From contig OU612066.1 of the NCBI GenBank assembly GCA_914767715.1, positions 24,400,283 through 24,464,282 of the forward strand: a DNA stretch of 64,000 nt, read 5' to 3'. This document shows positions 1 to 12,204 of the stretch, in pieces. The stretch comes from Membranipora membranacea (Eukaryota > Bryozoa > Gymnolaemata > Cheilostomatida > Membraniporidae). Within the stretch, counting starts at the first letter, position 1. The number at the start of each line of letters is the position of its first letter. A program made the position numbers and the translations under genes. Below the pieces are notes generated by a model that was not told where the DNA came from, did no database searches, and saw only the letters and a program-made list of their open reading frames with translations.

Positions 1-3000
1 CGGGAGTAAAATTATGCCTAGGAGGCATCACATTTCTAAACTGTATTGGCAGCGCAAACATCTAAATACAGAAATATTATTGCAAGAAATAGCCCATTCA
101 GCAACCAACTTCCACAATCCGAGCGCCCTGACTGAGCTCAGCCTCAATCTGTACTGATATCTAAATGAGGTCAGGTTATTTTGAGCCAAGATGAAAAGCT
201 GCCTTTCGAGCTAACAAACCCCAAAAATGATTCCACATGGGGCAACTTGCGCTCAGGCAGGCAGGGCACGAGGTACAGGTTGTCTGTAGAATAATCACAA
301 AATCATCTTATTGACCTGTTATGTTTATTTTTATCTATCTTTATTCAATGATACTTGAGTCCTAGAGGTAAGTTTTGTTATAACATCATGGCATCATAAG
401 GCTTATGAAAAGTGGAGATTTATGTTTTGCTGTTTCTAGCGACAGTAACTCTGTGTTTAAAAGGGTCAAGTTTTCTTAAATGTAAGTCAGGAAACTTATT
501 TGGTTGGAGTAGACGTTGTTGCCCCCCCTTGCACAAATAATACCCGATACAGTAGGCTATATGTATAATGGTATTCTTTCTCTGCATCGATGCATCGCAT
601 TGCATAGCTGGAACCATTTGTATATTGGTATTGATATGAATTTTTCCATTTTGGTTTTTATCAATTGTGAATGACGAAGGTGCATCAATTTAGCTTCTTT
701 GCTCATGATCATACTGACCTTGGTGATATTTGAGAGGATATTTTCTTTGCTGTACTTGAACAAAAGATTACCTATAACCAACAAAACCTGATATCTTTGA
801 GGAACTCTTTTTTTTTCTGTTGTATAAGTACCTTCTCAAATTTCTTTAAATCTTTTGCGCAAACCCAAAACTTATTATTAAACACTTATCATATATCCGG
901 GCAGAAGGTATGCTTGAGCGGCATCACGTTCTTGTACCTCTCTTTGCAGCGTAACCAATAGCTTAAGCTTATGATACCAGCGTTGACCGATTTGGACATT
1001 TTACATATCGTTGGAAAGCAAATCGATTACTGATTCTGAAGATATTGGTTTCAGCGTTTCGTCATGTCATGGCGTTGCGCGATTTTGATAAAAGGCAGGA
1101 TTATCAGCTTTGACGAGGATTTTTTTAGAACGATGTGGTGGCGAAACAATCGTTCATATCAGACTTTCAACTGAATTATATTTACTAGATTGCATTGGTT
1201 ATTAGCTCATTTAGGTCGCTTTGGTTTAATGGATGAGGATTCAATGCGATGCAAACCACATGCAGAAAAGAGTCATTTACTGCGGGAGACCCCATGCTAC
1301 ATGTCACGACTAATAAATAACATTGGTATCATTTATATTAGGAGTTGCCCGCACTGTCAGAATGACACAAATATCACAAAACATTGACCACTCACATCCA
1401 GATTACACAGCTTGGGAAAACACTCTTACTGTGGTAGGGCCCTAGGTAGTGGTGTTCTACAGTTTAGTTTGTTTAACTCACTAGAATCATCACAAAACTC
1501 TTATAGACCTGATTCTATCATTTTAATTTACCTTTTTTTCAGTGATAGGCTCCTTCTCCTAGCAATTGGTTTTATTATGACAATCTTGAAACTCATGGCT
1601 TGATAATGAAACAAACATGAAAGAAACATATTGATATATATAACTGGAAGCTGGAAATAGATTGGGAATGGAATTGAATTATAATAATCTTTCATATAAT
1701 TTTATTGCAAAAGTTATTAAGCCACATATTAGACCATTGAAAAAAAATTGAATTATCGCATTGCAACCTCTTACTCATAACTGAGCTGAAACTAAAACAA
1801 AAATATAAACAATTGAAATTACTTATGTACATACTCACCTTGGGGATATTTAAGAGGAGATAAGCTTTCCTGCAGTCAAACAAAAACTAACAAAACCCGA
1901 TATCTTCGAGGAACAGCTTACCTTTTGGGCTGAACCTGTTTTTCACTTGTTAAGTACGAGTGACTTCTCTCATTTCTTTGAATCCTTTTTGTGCAAATAT
2001 TAAACTTATAGGTAGACATTTATCATATATCCGGGAGTGAATTTATGCCTGAGAGGCATCACATTTCTGAACTGTTTAAGCAGCATAACCGTCCAAATAC
2101 AGAAATATTGTACGACAAAGCCCATTCAGCATCCAATTTATAAAACTAAGAGCCCTGACTGAGCACAATAAATACCACCATCTAACTGAGGTAATGATAT
2201 TTTGTTACAAAATATGATCCTAAATATCTCAACTGTTGCTCTCTGGCAAGACACTAGGTAGGGGTTTTCTGCAGTGCGATAGTTTGCTTAGCTCGCTAGA
2301 CTTATCGCAAAGTCATCTTACTGTACTGTTATGATAATGGAGATTAGTTTTTCCGAGTCATCGCCCCTGATCATTTACAGATGGGACTATACTCCCAACT
2401 TTTTTCAATGATAAGTACTAGAAATTGGTTTTATTATGGCAATCCGGTAACTCATGGATTCACGAAACTAATGAAAAATTAAAACATTCAAGTTTTGCTG
2501 TTCCTAGCTGTTGTTGCCTCAGAACCTCCTCTCGTCCAAGAAGGTCAAGATGGTCAGACGACTTATTTGTTTTGAGCCGACATCCTTGGCGCCTAACCCG
2601 AGTAGTGCCTGGTCTAGTGGACTATTTCCATAATCTGAGCCTTTCTCTGCATCATGGCAAACAGTAGCAGGAAGGTGATATGACTTTTTCACGCTCTAAT
2701 TTATTGTGAAACCTTTATTGTGAATGACGGAGACATATCATCTTAGCTCGCTCTTTACTGAGTGCACTGACCTTGGGGATATTTATGATGAGATTATCTC
2801 TATTGCACTCCAATTAACCTTATATCTTTGAGGAACTGTTGATTTTTCTTCGGAGCAAAATTGTTTTTCTCTATAAGTATGTGCCCTCTCTAATTTCTTT
2901 AAAATCCTTCGTGCAAACATCAAACTTATTAAATCAATAATAAACATTTATCATATACCCAGGACAGTTATAAGGCCTGCGACGCCTCATGTCTCAAGTC

Positions 3001-3440
3001 TGTTTTAGCGGCGTTACCAAAATTTCAATTCAGTTATATCGCTAAACATAGCCTGTTCTGCATACAGTTTATACAAACCATGAGCCCTGACCGTGCTCAA
3101 TATGTGGATGTACCAAAATCTAGGCGAGGTCAGGTTATTTTTATCACGGAAAAGCTGTATTCTGAGCTAACAGTACCCTAATATAATCCTGCACGGGCCG
3201 AATCGGACTCTGGTAGGGCTCTAGGTAGGGTATTCTGCAGTTTAGTTTGGTTAATTCATGGAAGTCATCACAAAATTGTATAAGACCTGCTATGTTTATT
3301 TTTATCTATCTTTTTTTCAGTGACAGTTGTCCTAGCAAATGATTTTTTTAAGATAATCACAAAACTCATGACTTCATAATGCTCATGAGACATATTGACT
3401 TATTACTCACTGTCTCTTCATGTAACTGGAAATAAATTGA
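1..3440. repeat. Degenerate ~1 kb tandem repeat, four units
   Basis: Blocks beginning 'CATATATCCGGG' or close variants recur at about 1 (unit cut by the window edge), 893, 2026 and 2952. Each unit carries, in order, an ATGCCT..AGGCAT-like mini-hairpin, a 'GAGCCCTGACTGAGCTCA'-like stretch, a 'TTCTGCAGTTTAGTTTG' block, a 'CTGACCTTGGGGATATTT' block and a 'GATATCTTTGAGGAAC' block before the next start. Unit 2 holds extra unrelated sequence around 970-1180. No gene is visible; the short ORFs differ between units. Identity looks moderate, so the array is old. Confidence 0.75.
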
Positions 3441-3644
3441 GAAGAGGAGTCGTCTAGATCAAGTCACCATAGTCATAATTTCAATTATTTTTTTTATATA
3501 TTTTCCCTATATTGGGGTTACCTCCCCTTTCAAGAAAATCACGTCACACCCATTATGTTTGCTCTTTGATATCTCAATTTCCCTGTGCGGTCATTTTAGG
3601 CACTGTAACTGCCCCAGAATGCAGTTGTAAAGTCACTTAACCTC

Positions 3645-3806
3645 AACCAATTCATTGACTATTTGTATTTTTCTGAAATCGCTTGACTGTGAGACAAAAT
3701 CATTTTTGAATGGACTGATACAGTTACCAACTGAAAACCCCTTAATCTGCTCTGGATTAGTAAGTGAGGCTGATGTTTCTTGCTGTGGTTTTCATTTGTA
3801 CTAGTT
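3645..3806 (+). repeat. Dispersed repeat, inverted copy at 14395-14605
   Basis: The stretch running from 'CAATTCATTGACTATTTGTA' to 'TTGTACTAGTTAC' reappears in reverse complement at 14395-14605. A flanking motif 'GTTCCACAAGAACCTAG' (4098-4115, minus orientation in context) also occurs near 14343 and, diverged, near 53350, so this family has at least three partial copies in the window. No coding potential is seen. Confidence 0.6.
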
Positions 3807-4639
3807 ACTTTTTATGTATTACGATCAGTCGTTGATTTGATGCTTTTAATTGTTTTGCTAGTTTGTCCCATTTCTTCATTGTAAACACACTTGTATCCTT
3901 GTTTGTAGATTCATGGTTTTTCTCACAAATTTGTGAACTTCATGTTTATTTTTCAACAATCTTGACGCAGCCACAGGGACAGTGAAAAACTCTACAGCTA
4001 TATATGTCAGGATTGGACTAAGGTTAAGGGTGAGGACTTGTGGTATCTGAGGTCCAAGCTCAATTCTCTGCTCAGGCAGTCATTCTATTCATCCTAACTA
4101 GGTTCTTGTGGAACTGGACTACAAATATCGGATGTCCACTGTGCGTTTGTATCAACCCACATGCAGTTAAATGATCCCCTCCGCTTCTTCGATAGAAAGA
4201 GTAAGGGGTATAGGGTGCAATTTGGATACCATTGGTCCCACCACCTGTACACTAGAGGGGATAACTCTCTCCGCATTGAAGCATTATGTTGATTTCCGTT
4301 TTGACTAGAAAATATTATCATTCTTGTAAATTCAGTTGATATTATTAAATAATTATTTTCTGTAATTCACTTGTTGGAATCTTATGAGATTATAGTTGAG
4401 CTGTTCATCTATGTGTAAGTATTTAGATATGAGAAGTGCTGGTTTTGAATCCATGGAAGCTCTTATTTGCCCATATATCTGGCTGCATTTGTTGTACACA
4501 TTTTTCAACAATCTTATAATGTTCAGCCAGGATTGATTTCTTAGCCACTAATCTCACTTTGTGTGGTATAAGCAAATATTTTCTCTAAGGTATAACAGAA
4601 CTTGCTATCTTTGAGGAGTTGCTTTACTATCCTTTTTGC

Positions 4640-5177
4640 AGTGATTATTAACTTGTTATTGCTGCTCATTATTGAGGATAATAAATATATACTTTATTAT
4701 TGCCGATCAAAGTCAATGACAAATAAAGACAATGCATAAACAAAATAATAAAAACAAAGCATTCAGGTGTATTTATGAAAAATATCATTGTCTGTAAATG
4801 CTGTCCTATTTATAGAAACGGTGAATTCGGGCTTCCAAAAATATTTTGCACGGATGATTCTCATATTCTCTAACCCTTGCAATAATATATCGAAAGCAAA
4901 GAATATCAAGATGTATTTTTAGCTCTTCGAGCTTTAGCAAAGATAGTCTCTCTTCAAACTCTTCCTCATATGGAATCATAACTCTGGTGCAGAGCATTTG
5001 AAATCTCTCCAGTTTATCCTTATCATTTTGGGAGGTGTGTGGGAACCAGCATGGGGCTGCATATGATAAAACCGATAAAATTCTAGCTTTGTAAAATAAT
5101 ATCAGTGAATGAGATCTCACACCAGCTTTTCTTAGCTTTATAAGTACGTGAGTCTTCCATCCCTGTGGCTGCTTCAC
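4640..5177 (-). mobile_element. 5'-truncated LINE, reverse transcriptase C-terminal remnant
   Basis: A 123-codon minus-strand ORF (5177-4806) resembles the end of non-LTR retrotransposon reverse transcriptases: a helix with 'FYKARILSVLSYAAPCW', then a 'KLERFQ' segment followed by helices rich in Leu, Glu and Arg. Upstream in the same frame there is a stop after a short 'PSEWQRI' stretch, so the element is truncated and dead. The 3' tail below 4800 contains AATAATAAA-type sequence, which fits a LINE 3' end. The clade (CR1/L2/Jockey-like) is not resolved. Confidence 0.7.
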
Positions 5178-6722
5178 GGCGGTTTAGATCCTTTGCCATT
5201 CACTGGGAGTTGTGCCTAATTGGCCATAGCTGCATGGCTTTGTGCGGTACCGGGCTATTGTGTTTTGTGTCCAATTATCTGCACTGATGGATTAATTTGG
5301 CGAGCAAATTCCTCAAGCCTTTAGTTGCCCTGTGAGCCTTGGTGTTTGAGGTTTTCCTCACAGGCTCAGTAAACTTGAGTTGTATAAACTTGAACTATAT
5401 TTATCTATTTTTCTGGGCAAAGGTAATATTTGGGGATTTACTAAAGGAGCAAAAAGGTATGTTATAAATTAAATTCTGTTTTCTGTAGGTTAAAATAATT
5501 CGACTCCAAGTTCACTTGACTTAATATCTCTTTTATTTCTCGGTACATTCAAAATTAATTAATAGGGTTTGGATTTGTGTTTATTTGATCTTTGAGTATA
5601 TTGTTCCTTATTATTATTTTTATGCACCACATTAATTGCACCATTTTCTATTCCAGTTTCACGGAACCTTCGGGGATTAAAATAAAACCTGTGATCCTGT
5701 GATACCATCAGTAATCTCTAAAATCTAATGTAAAATAATCAAGAAGCCTTGTGGTCCAGAACAATCCCCCCTCTAATAATCCATGTATAAGACAGACAAC
5801 TTTTGTTAATGTTTAAATCATCGTCTTAGCTGATTCGGTAATCGAATGCAACTTTATAAGTGCTACGATTCCCAAAGTGTGACAATTATTATTGATTATT
5901 GCCATGGGAAGGAGACTTTTGTTTCAATTGAAACATTTTTCTAAAGATTCTATAGTTTTACACAATTTCTAGCAGATAAAGCGATCGAAAAGACGTATGG
6001 AAAAAGGAAATATGAACACGCTTTCGATTATGAGGAAAACTTAAGAATAATCTCGAATAAAATAACAAAAGCAAAAATCATTAGCTGATGATACCCTACA
6101 GCCTACAGGCTGCAAGACAAAATGATTTAAATATTAAGCCATCATCTAATAGCTGGAGTTAGTTACATTTTGGATTTTGAATTTATCATTGATAATTATG
6201 TCAGAATCTAATGTTTGATGGATTCAATATCTGTTTAATTTTTAAAATAGCAAAATTTAAAGACCAAAGAATATTTTCCTGTCAGGTATTTTGGCCATTC
6301 TATTGAGCTGTGATTCAGATTTTGGGCAAACATTGCAGAAAAAATGTGGAGCTCCTGATTCTCTGGGTTAGAAATTCAAACCTTTGGTGAGTGATTGAAA
6401 TTAAATAAAGCTTTTGAATAAAAAGTTCGGTTAGCAAAATTCAGGAAAGCAATACAAGAATTAGAGAGTGAGTGTATGTAATAATAAAGCTTGTATGGAA
6501 AGGTATCTATACTTAATCCTATGTCATATTTATACTGAATGTTCTCAGTTTTTCATGTCAAGGTCGGTGTAGACCAAGGTTAATCTAGTTCGCTTATATT
6601 TGGATTGGAGTTGCCACCCTTCAATTGATAAGCTATGGTTTATCATTGTAAGGGAAGCAAGCCCAAAGGCAGGCAAACTGGTTCAAACTTGATCAAGTGT
6701 CGGTGTGTAGTGTTGCCTCTTC
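5178..6722. other. Intergenic, 3' side of BRICHOS gene A
   Basis: AT-rich sequence with no ORF or RNA gene that I can support. It must contain the 3' UTR and polyadenylation site of gene A on the minus strand, but I could not choose among several AATAAA-like hexamers. Confidence 0.4.
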
Positions 6723-6853
6723 CTATTTGCAATAGTAAGAGAACTGATAATAGCATTGGTAGTAAGCCCAGCCATTGTATATGTACTGCAGATAACATCT
6801 GTAGTAGTGACAGAGGCCTCGACTCTGTCTTATTCCCTCACTCTCTTGAGCGT
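6723..6853 (-). other. Client-peptide exon of precursor A
   Basis: This terminal exon (acceptor TTTTAG, stop TAG) contains only the spacer, the RQSR cleavage motif and the 31-residue peptide with spacing C-x4-C-x13-C-x7-C. Net charge is weakly positive (one Arg, one Lys). The peptide is very rich in Tyr, with one Trp, which suits a beta-prone BRICHOS client. Confidence 0.75.
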
Positions 6854-9379
6854 CTAAAATGAAGTGACGGTAAGTTAAGTTTCAAAGGATTGTGAAGTTG
6901 TCACCTCTTGCCATTAAAAGTTGCTCATTCTTATTGGTATATTTTTGGCAGACTATCACCACTCATGCATAACACGCCCCTCTATCAAGGGATAATTTGT
7001 AGTCATTTAAAAATGTATTTATAATATTTGATGATCTCGAACAATGTACATGTACATTTTCTAGTTAAACCATGCATCATTACAAAAAAGACATTACAAA
7101 AATCGACTTACCAATTGGTACGAATGTCATCCATTTGTATCCTTTGGTACACTCAGCGTGTGCCTTCGCAGGGATGAAGCTGACATCCTTGATTTCCCCA
7201 GGGAGGATCTCTGCACGGTACTCCTGTTTCTTCTCATCTGCATCATGATGGACTGACACCTCTGTTCCGTCGGCACCTTCTAGAAACTTGGTGAATTCTT
7301 GGGAATAGCCCTCTGTGTTGTTGGTGCCCTCAGCAATGACGTAACAAACGCCGTCATTAGGATCTCGTGTGATGTGAATACCCTGCAAGAAGAGAAGATA
7401 ACATCCCTCTGAAAAACTTCCAAATGTTTGTAAAAGGATATATGGTATCTATTGTTAGATAACCGCTGCATGTTAAAGAAATGATTTCATCAACATTTTG
7501 ATGTTGAGTGTATTGTTCATGTGCTCACAACAGGATATATTGTATCTATCATTAGATAACCTCTGCAAGTTTAAAAATCATTTCATAAACATTTTGACAT
7601 TGATGGTGTTGTACATAAACCAAATTGAAATATTACCTTTCCGGAATCTTCTACTTCAAAAGAGCCATCACTACCGTAGTAGTAGGTTACATCTCCAATC
7701 TGCTGGATACGTTCTCCCACCTAAACATAAAGAGATTGCTTCAGGTTAGATTGAATAAGACTTTTTCTGTTATAAATTATATGTCTAAGACATAATCATT
7801 TCAGTATTCAGGCAAAAGGTCAATGCTTCCATTTTTTTCTTTTATTTTAATTTTATGTTTGCACTGGCACATTTGGAAGAACATCATTTTAATAATGAAG
7901 AGTGCTGTCAATAAATACTAGAAAAAAAATTAAAATTCATTGATTAATTTTTTTTTTCAATTATTATTTAAAGCTGGGAACACCAAGTTTAAAAAATTAA
8001 AATTAAATTGCATTGATTAATACATAATATATATATTATATATATTTTTTTCCAATTATCTCCAGTACTGCTTAAGCTAGGCACACCAACTTTTGACCTT
8101 CCTAGATACTTATACTTGAAGGGATTCTTTTTCTTTTGGAAAATCTCTAAAAATTGAGTTTTGATTTTTCCTGATTTTGGGCTACGCCGATACCAAAATC
8201 TTATTCTGCTCATACTGCGCGAGTCACTAAAAAATCATTGAATGATTTTGATATATTATTGGACGTTAATTTCAATATCCAAGAAATTGGGAATAAGTCT
8301 CAATTCGACTTCCTTTCGAGATGTAATGCCAAAGGAAAAAAAATTATTGCAACGCCATTCCGAATCTGGGAGAACAATCACATTGAATTCACGCCGAAAT
8401 AAATATCTGAAATTTTCTTGTCAGTATTTATATGAGACAACTTTGGTTTTTTGGTATCAACATATTTTGATCAAAGTTGAAAAATCTGATGTGCATGCAG
8501 TATATATATTCCGTTGTCAAGTATTATATCAAGTAAGTAAGTTATACTCTGCTCAGCAATATTGGAATATCTTCCACAACGTCTTAAATCCCTGAGAAAA
8601 TTTTATTTTTATATTTATTATATTCTTTTATCACCATCACATGGACTTGGTGATGTCCACTCATAAAATCTTGTCGCTTTTCCTATCGTATTACTTTGGT
8701 GATTATTTATGATATGTTGAAAAACTCAAAAGACCATCAATGAGATGCTATTTTGACTTCTAGTGGGAAACACTCTTCAAAATGATGACAGCTGTGAATA
8801 AAATTTATTAAAAAAAATGCTTGTAAAGTATAAGATAATAAAAGCTGCTTAGGATCTCACCTTTTCACCATCATCAGTGTTGACATTCACCGTGGCCTCC
8901 ACAGTGACTTCCTCTTCACTCCCCACTTGTTGGCTCTTCTGGGCCTCAGTCTGTCCCTGAGACTGGTACACAGCAATCCAGATAACTACACCGAAAATAG
9001 CCAGAGTTACCAGCAACTGTAGAGCCTGTCTACACATAGTGAAGGCGGAGCCTTGTCGGACCTCCTGAATAAAAAAGGATCATTGAATGAACAATAAAAT
9101 TGATAACAGTTTATGAAGAAACTAAAATATTAGAGCAAGAAACATGCAAAGCAAGATGGACTGAGAATGACATACAAAGAAACCAAAGCAATCTTTGTCA
9201 ATAAAAAACAACTCAAATTAGTTGAAGAACAAAAAACATTTATTATTATTTTTATATTTTATAATAATAAAACTTAAATTTGCTGAGGAATAAAAAATTT
9301 CATTATGTAGTCTTTGACAAGTTATGAATAGTTGTAGACATTGACGTACCGTTTTAAAGTCTCCGTTCTCTTCTCCCAT
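6723..9379 (-). CDS. BRICHOS type II membrane precursor A with Tyr-rich four-Cys peptide
   Basis: Five exons: 9379-9350, 9064-8861, 7720-7637, 7382-7112, 6853-6723; phases 0,0,0,1; 239 residues. Residues 1-22 are cytosolic, 24-42 form one hydrophobic membrane segment and 43-78 an acidic linker. A BRICHOS-like domain follows, with the typical 'VTYYYGSDGSFEVED' strand and Cys119 ('GVCYVIA') paired by position with Cys184 ('HAECTKGY'). The last exon encodes a furin-type RQSR site (205-208) and a 31-residue peptide with Cys211, 216, 230 and 238; 11 of its 31 residues are Tyr and it has no acidic residue. Known BRICHOS proteins use the domain as a chaperone for an aggregation-prone C-terminal client in the secretory pathway, released by proteolysis. 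By analogy this is a host-defence or other secreted peptide precursor. The peptide's function is inferred. Confidence 0.82.
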
Positions 9380-9486
9380 CTTGGTGCTGCGAATTATTTA
9401 TATTTAATACTTTTATTGTCATCAATATTCAATGTCAACAGGTAGACCTTCAGGTGAGTTGTGATGTTTTTGGCTTCTGCGTCTGG

Positions 9487-9495
9487 TTTTTATCC
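9487..9495 (-). promoter_or_regulatory. Possible TATA element of BRICHOS gene A
   Basis: The minus strand reads GGATAAAAACC about 110 bases before the ATG at 9379. It occupies roughly the place of the clear TATA boxes of genes B and C but matches the consensus less well. Confidence 0.35.
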
Positions 9496-9544
9496 AGAGC
9501 GTCAGCGTCAAAGGTTCCGGCACATTGATGATTTCATTATTATT

Positions 9545-11830
9545 GTTACTCAACAACACCCCTATTCAAATATTAGCTTCGGTATTGTATTGGTCTGATT
9601 ATCAAATACCTTTTGATAATTCAAATTGTCCTGGAAAGTCCTTGGACTAATTCTTTTGTCCTCTGTAGGTTTTTTTCCACCCTTGAGGGGGATTGTTCCA
9701 GGAAAATGCGGCGCTGTGCTAATAAACATCACTCTTCACAACCTTATTTGGATCAACCTACAAGAACGACAAATAAGGCCAGTCAAAGTTTTCTGATATT
9801 TGATTGGACTGTGATTATGAGACCATTGTCGCATAGGATTCTAGGGATATTTCAGTTTTCCCGCAGTCAGGAAGTTTACCCCAAACTCGTATAATCTTTT
9901 TTCATTTCTAGTTCTGCATTTAATATTCTAAATTTATATGAGTACATTTCTCAGTAATACCTTGTAAATATTTTTTTCAAGTTGTGGACCAAAAATAATG
10001 GTAATAAACTTGAATGTGATGAGGAGATCTGCTCCAGAAAGGTCCATAAGTTATGATGGAGAGAAAGGCCTTGCTTCTTAACAGTTTTATAGAAATGTGT
10101 GTGATTTTGCATATAAAAACCGACATTGAAGAAAGGTTTTGTAGAAAATTACCAGCCAAGAGGTACTGTTTGCTCAAATAACAAGACAAGATGGACACCA
10201 TTTGGTCATCGGAGCTCAGGGCGATAGGCAAAGAATGTTAAGAATTCATGTACAAGACTTATCTACGACAACAAGAAAGTCATTGCAGGAATTATTGTAG
10301 GCCTATTAATGCTTTGCTTACAGTGTACCTGTTATTAGTACATTTTACACTTTTGATTCAGAAGGTTTATGGGTTACTCTGTAGTGTAGCATGTATATTT
10401 ATGTTGTTCTTACCATGTTTATTTGCCTATGATAAAGCACTCTGCCTGCAGGATAGCCTTGTGACATATAGTCTATCTCTGCAGCACAGCGGTGGTGGCG
10501 CTGCCTTCCATCAAGAAAGGCAACTCCCAAGGCTCAAGGTTATGAGATATCAAAACCAGTGTTCCATTTAGGCCCAAATATTTCTAAATTATGGGTTTCC
10601 ATTGTTTTCCCAATTTTGGTACTCAGACTAGGTGAATTAGTTCAAGCCCTATGCTGCAGAGCAGAACGTATGCCTCAACAGTTCGCACATGTGCAGAGTG
10701 ATGATAGAGTATGATTCGATTTGCCTGCATGTGGGATTGTCCTCCTTTGATTTGCTGGTGGTGACCAGTTGAGATGGGAGGAGAGGGAGGAGGAGTGTAG
10801 AGGAGATAAAGAATGGATCAAAACATTTGCGTATCATATCGGATGTTCATAATAATGTCAAATTTGATCCGCGCACACAAGTATTGAATTTGGTTTATAA
10901 TTTTTTAGAATATGCTTGCTATAATCATATTATAGTAATTACCGACCCAAGAAGTTTGGTGTCATTCAACTCTGGTAGCCCTAAAATAATTTGTGGGATA
11001 TTAACACAGAGTAAGGATATACAGAGGGGACAGTTCAATGATAGTTATAGTGCCTGCGGTTTTTGATTCACTGGGGGAAAATTGTGCACAGCTGGATGCC
11101 AAAAACTCATTATCTCTATATGTTATAATGGCATTTTTCTTGCAGACATCCCTACCTTTGATGGGCCATAATTCATTCTGTATTTATCCTAAAGACTGAT
11201 TTCCAACTTTGCTGGAATGTCCAAGCTTCAAGCTATACACCATATTGTTGTCATTTTTTGCTAGGATTCATAGGCTAAGAGTAATCCAGGTTTTTGAAAT
11301 GAGTTTTGTCATATAGATTTACATGTGACAATTGATAGACGGCTGGTCATCAAAATTAGGAAATGTCCGTGCATTGACCTAAGCCCTATGTAAATCTATA
11401 TGATAAAACTCATTTTAAAAACCTGGATTACTCATAGACATAGCCTATGTATCCTAGCAAAAAATAACAATAATATGGTGTATAGCTCGAAGATTGGACA
11501 TTTCAGAAAAGTTAGAAATCAGACTTTAGGATAAATACAGAATGAATTATGACCTATCAAAGGTGGCTATGTCTGCATGACAAAACTCCACTGTAACTTA
11601 TATATATTCTGAAATTGGCAGGTGGCCAGATTGATGAATTTCCCCCAGTGGATAAAAACCGCAGGCACTATAACGATCATTGAAGTGTCCCCTCTGCTTA
11701 TCCTTACTCTATTACTCCTTACAGCTATCAGTTTCAGTCTTATGTATATTTGGCAAGCTTGTTGTTTTGTAAAGACTTCCTTATTGTTCAGAGGCGTATA
11801 TTCTAAAAAATTTCACTCACTGACTTTTTA
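9545..11830 (+). repeat. Segmental duplication, copy 1 (partner 12205-13620)
   Basis: The order of blocks here is repeated at 12205-13620. Shared blocks include 'GACTGTTCCAGGAAAAT', 'TTTCTGATATTTGATTGGAC', 'ATAGAAATGTGTGT', 'CAAGACAAGATGGACA', 'TGTAGTGTAGCATGTATATT' and 'GTTTGGTGTCATTCAACTCT'. Copy 1 is longer mainly because a 703-bp foldback sits at 11008-11710 inside it. The short ORFs are not conserved between copies, so nothing here looks coding. Confidence 0.75.
11008..11710. mobile_element. Foldback element, ~700 bp, long inverted arms
   Basis: Outer ends read AGAGTAAGGATA and TCCTTACTCT. The arms carry matching blocks: 'GTTATAGTGCCTGCGG' at 11042-11060 against its complement near 11660, 'CAGAATGAATTATG' complement pairs, and 'GAGTTTTGTCATATAGAT' against 'ATCTATATGATAAAACTC'. 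The arms pair over about 330 bp each. Copy 2 of the surrounding duplication lacks the element at the corresponding point (about 13527), giving an empty-site comparison. Confidence 0.75.
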
Positions 11831-11844
11831 GAGATGAGCATAAT

Positions 11845-11922
11845 GATCGGGCACAGCCCGATCCACACGCCGTAGGCGTGGCGGGGAGGGTGTGGGAGGG
11901 GCGCTTAAGCGCCCTCCCACAC
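11845..11922. other. Three consecutive GC-rich hairpins
   Basis: Within 78 bases there are three stems: GATCGGGC-aca-GCCCGATC (11845-11863), CACGCC-gta-GGCGTG (11866-11880), and a 14-bp stem around the centre CTTAAG (11890-11922) with one bulged G. The surrounding DNA is AT-rich, so the block stands out in composition. Confidence 0.75.
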
Positions 11923-12077
11923 GGAAATTTTTGCATATCGGTAGCAAAATAGTGCAAGCAGAGAGGTAATTCAATAGCTCACTGAGCTGTTGGGTACTTT
12001 CAGAAAACAACTCAATAGCAGTAGAAGATTACGGTAAAAATGCTCCAGTTATAAAGCATTAATTTGGAAAAAAAATT

Positions 12078-12161
12078 GTCCTCAATGGGAGTCGAACCCA
12101 CAACAATCTTTTAGACAGTGATTTAAAGGCAGGCGCTCTACACACTGAGCTATTCAGCCAC
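12078..12161 (-). repeat. tRNA-like sequence (pseudogene or SINE head)
   Basis: Minus strand: a good A box (TAGCTCAGTGTGTAGAGC, forming a perfect 4-bp D stem) and a B box (GGTTCGACTCC) in a T arm, 84 bases in total, followed by a T-rich run. The 7-bp acceptor stem does not pair and the anticodon stem is poor, so I read it as a tRNA-derived repeat or tRNA pseudogene rather than a working tRNA. Confidence 0.6.
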
Positions 12162-12204
12162 TTACGGTGTACACGGGCCGTGAGTGCTAATATACGCCAC
12201 TGTT

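Noticed and set aside
4094-4321. 75-codon minus-strand ORF
   Set aside because: Lies in repeat-rich DNA; no domain, and part of its sequence recurs as a dispersed repeat.
12078-12161. Functional tRNA gene
   Set aside because: Good A and B boxes, but the acceptor stem does not pair and the anticodon stem is poor.
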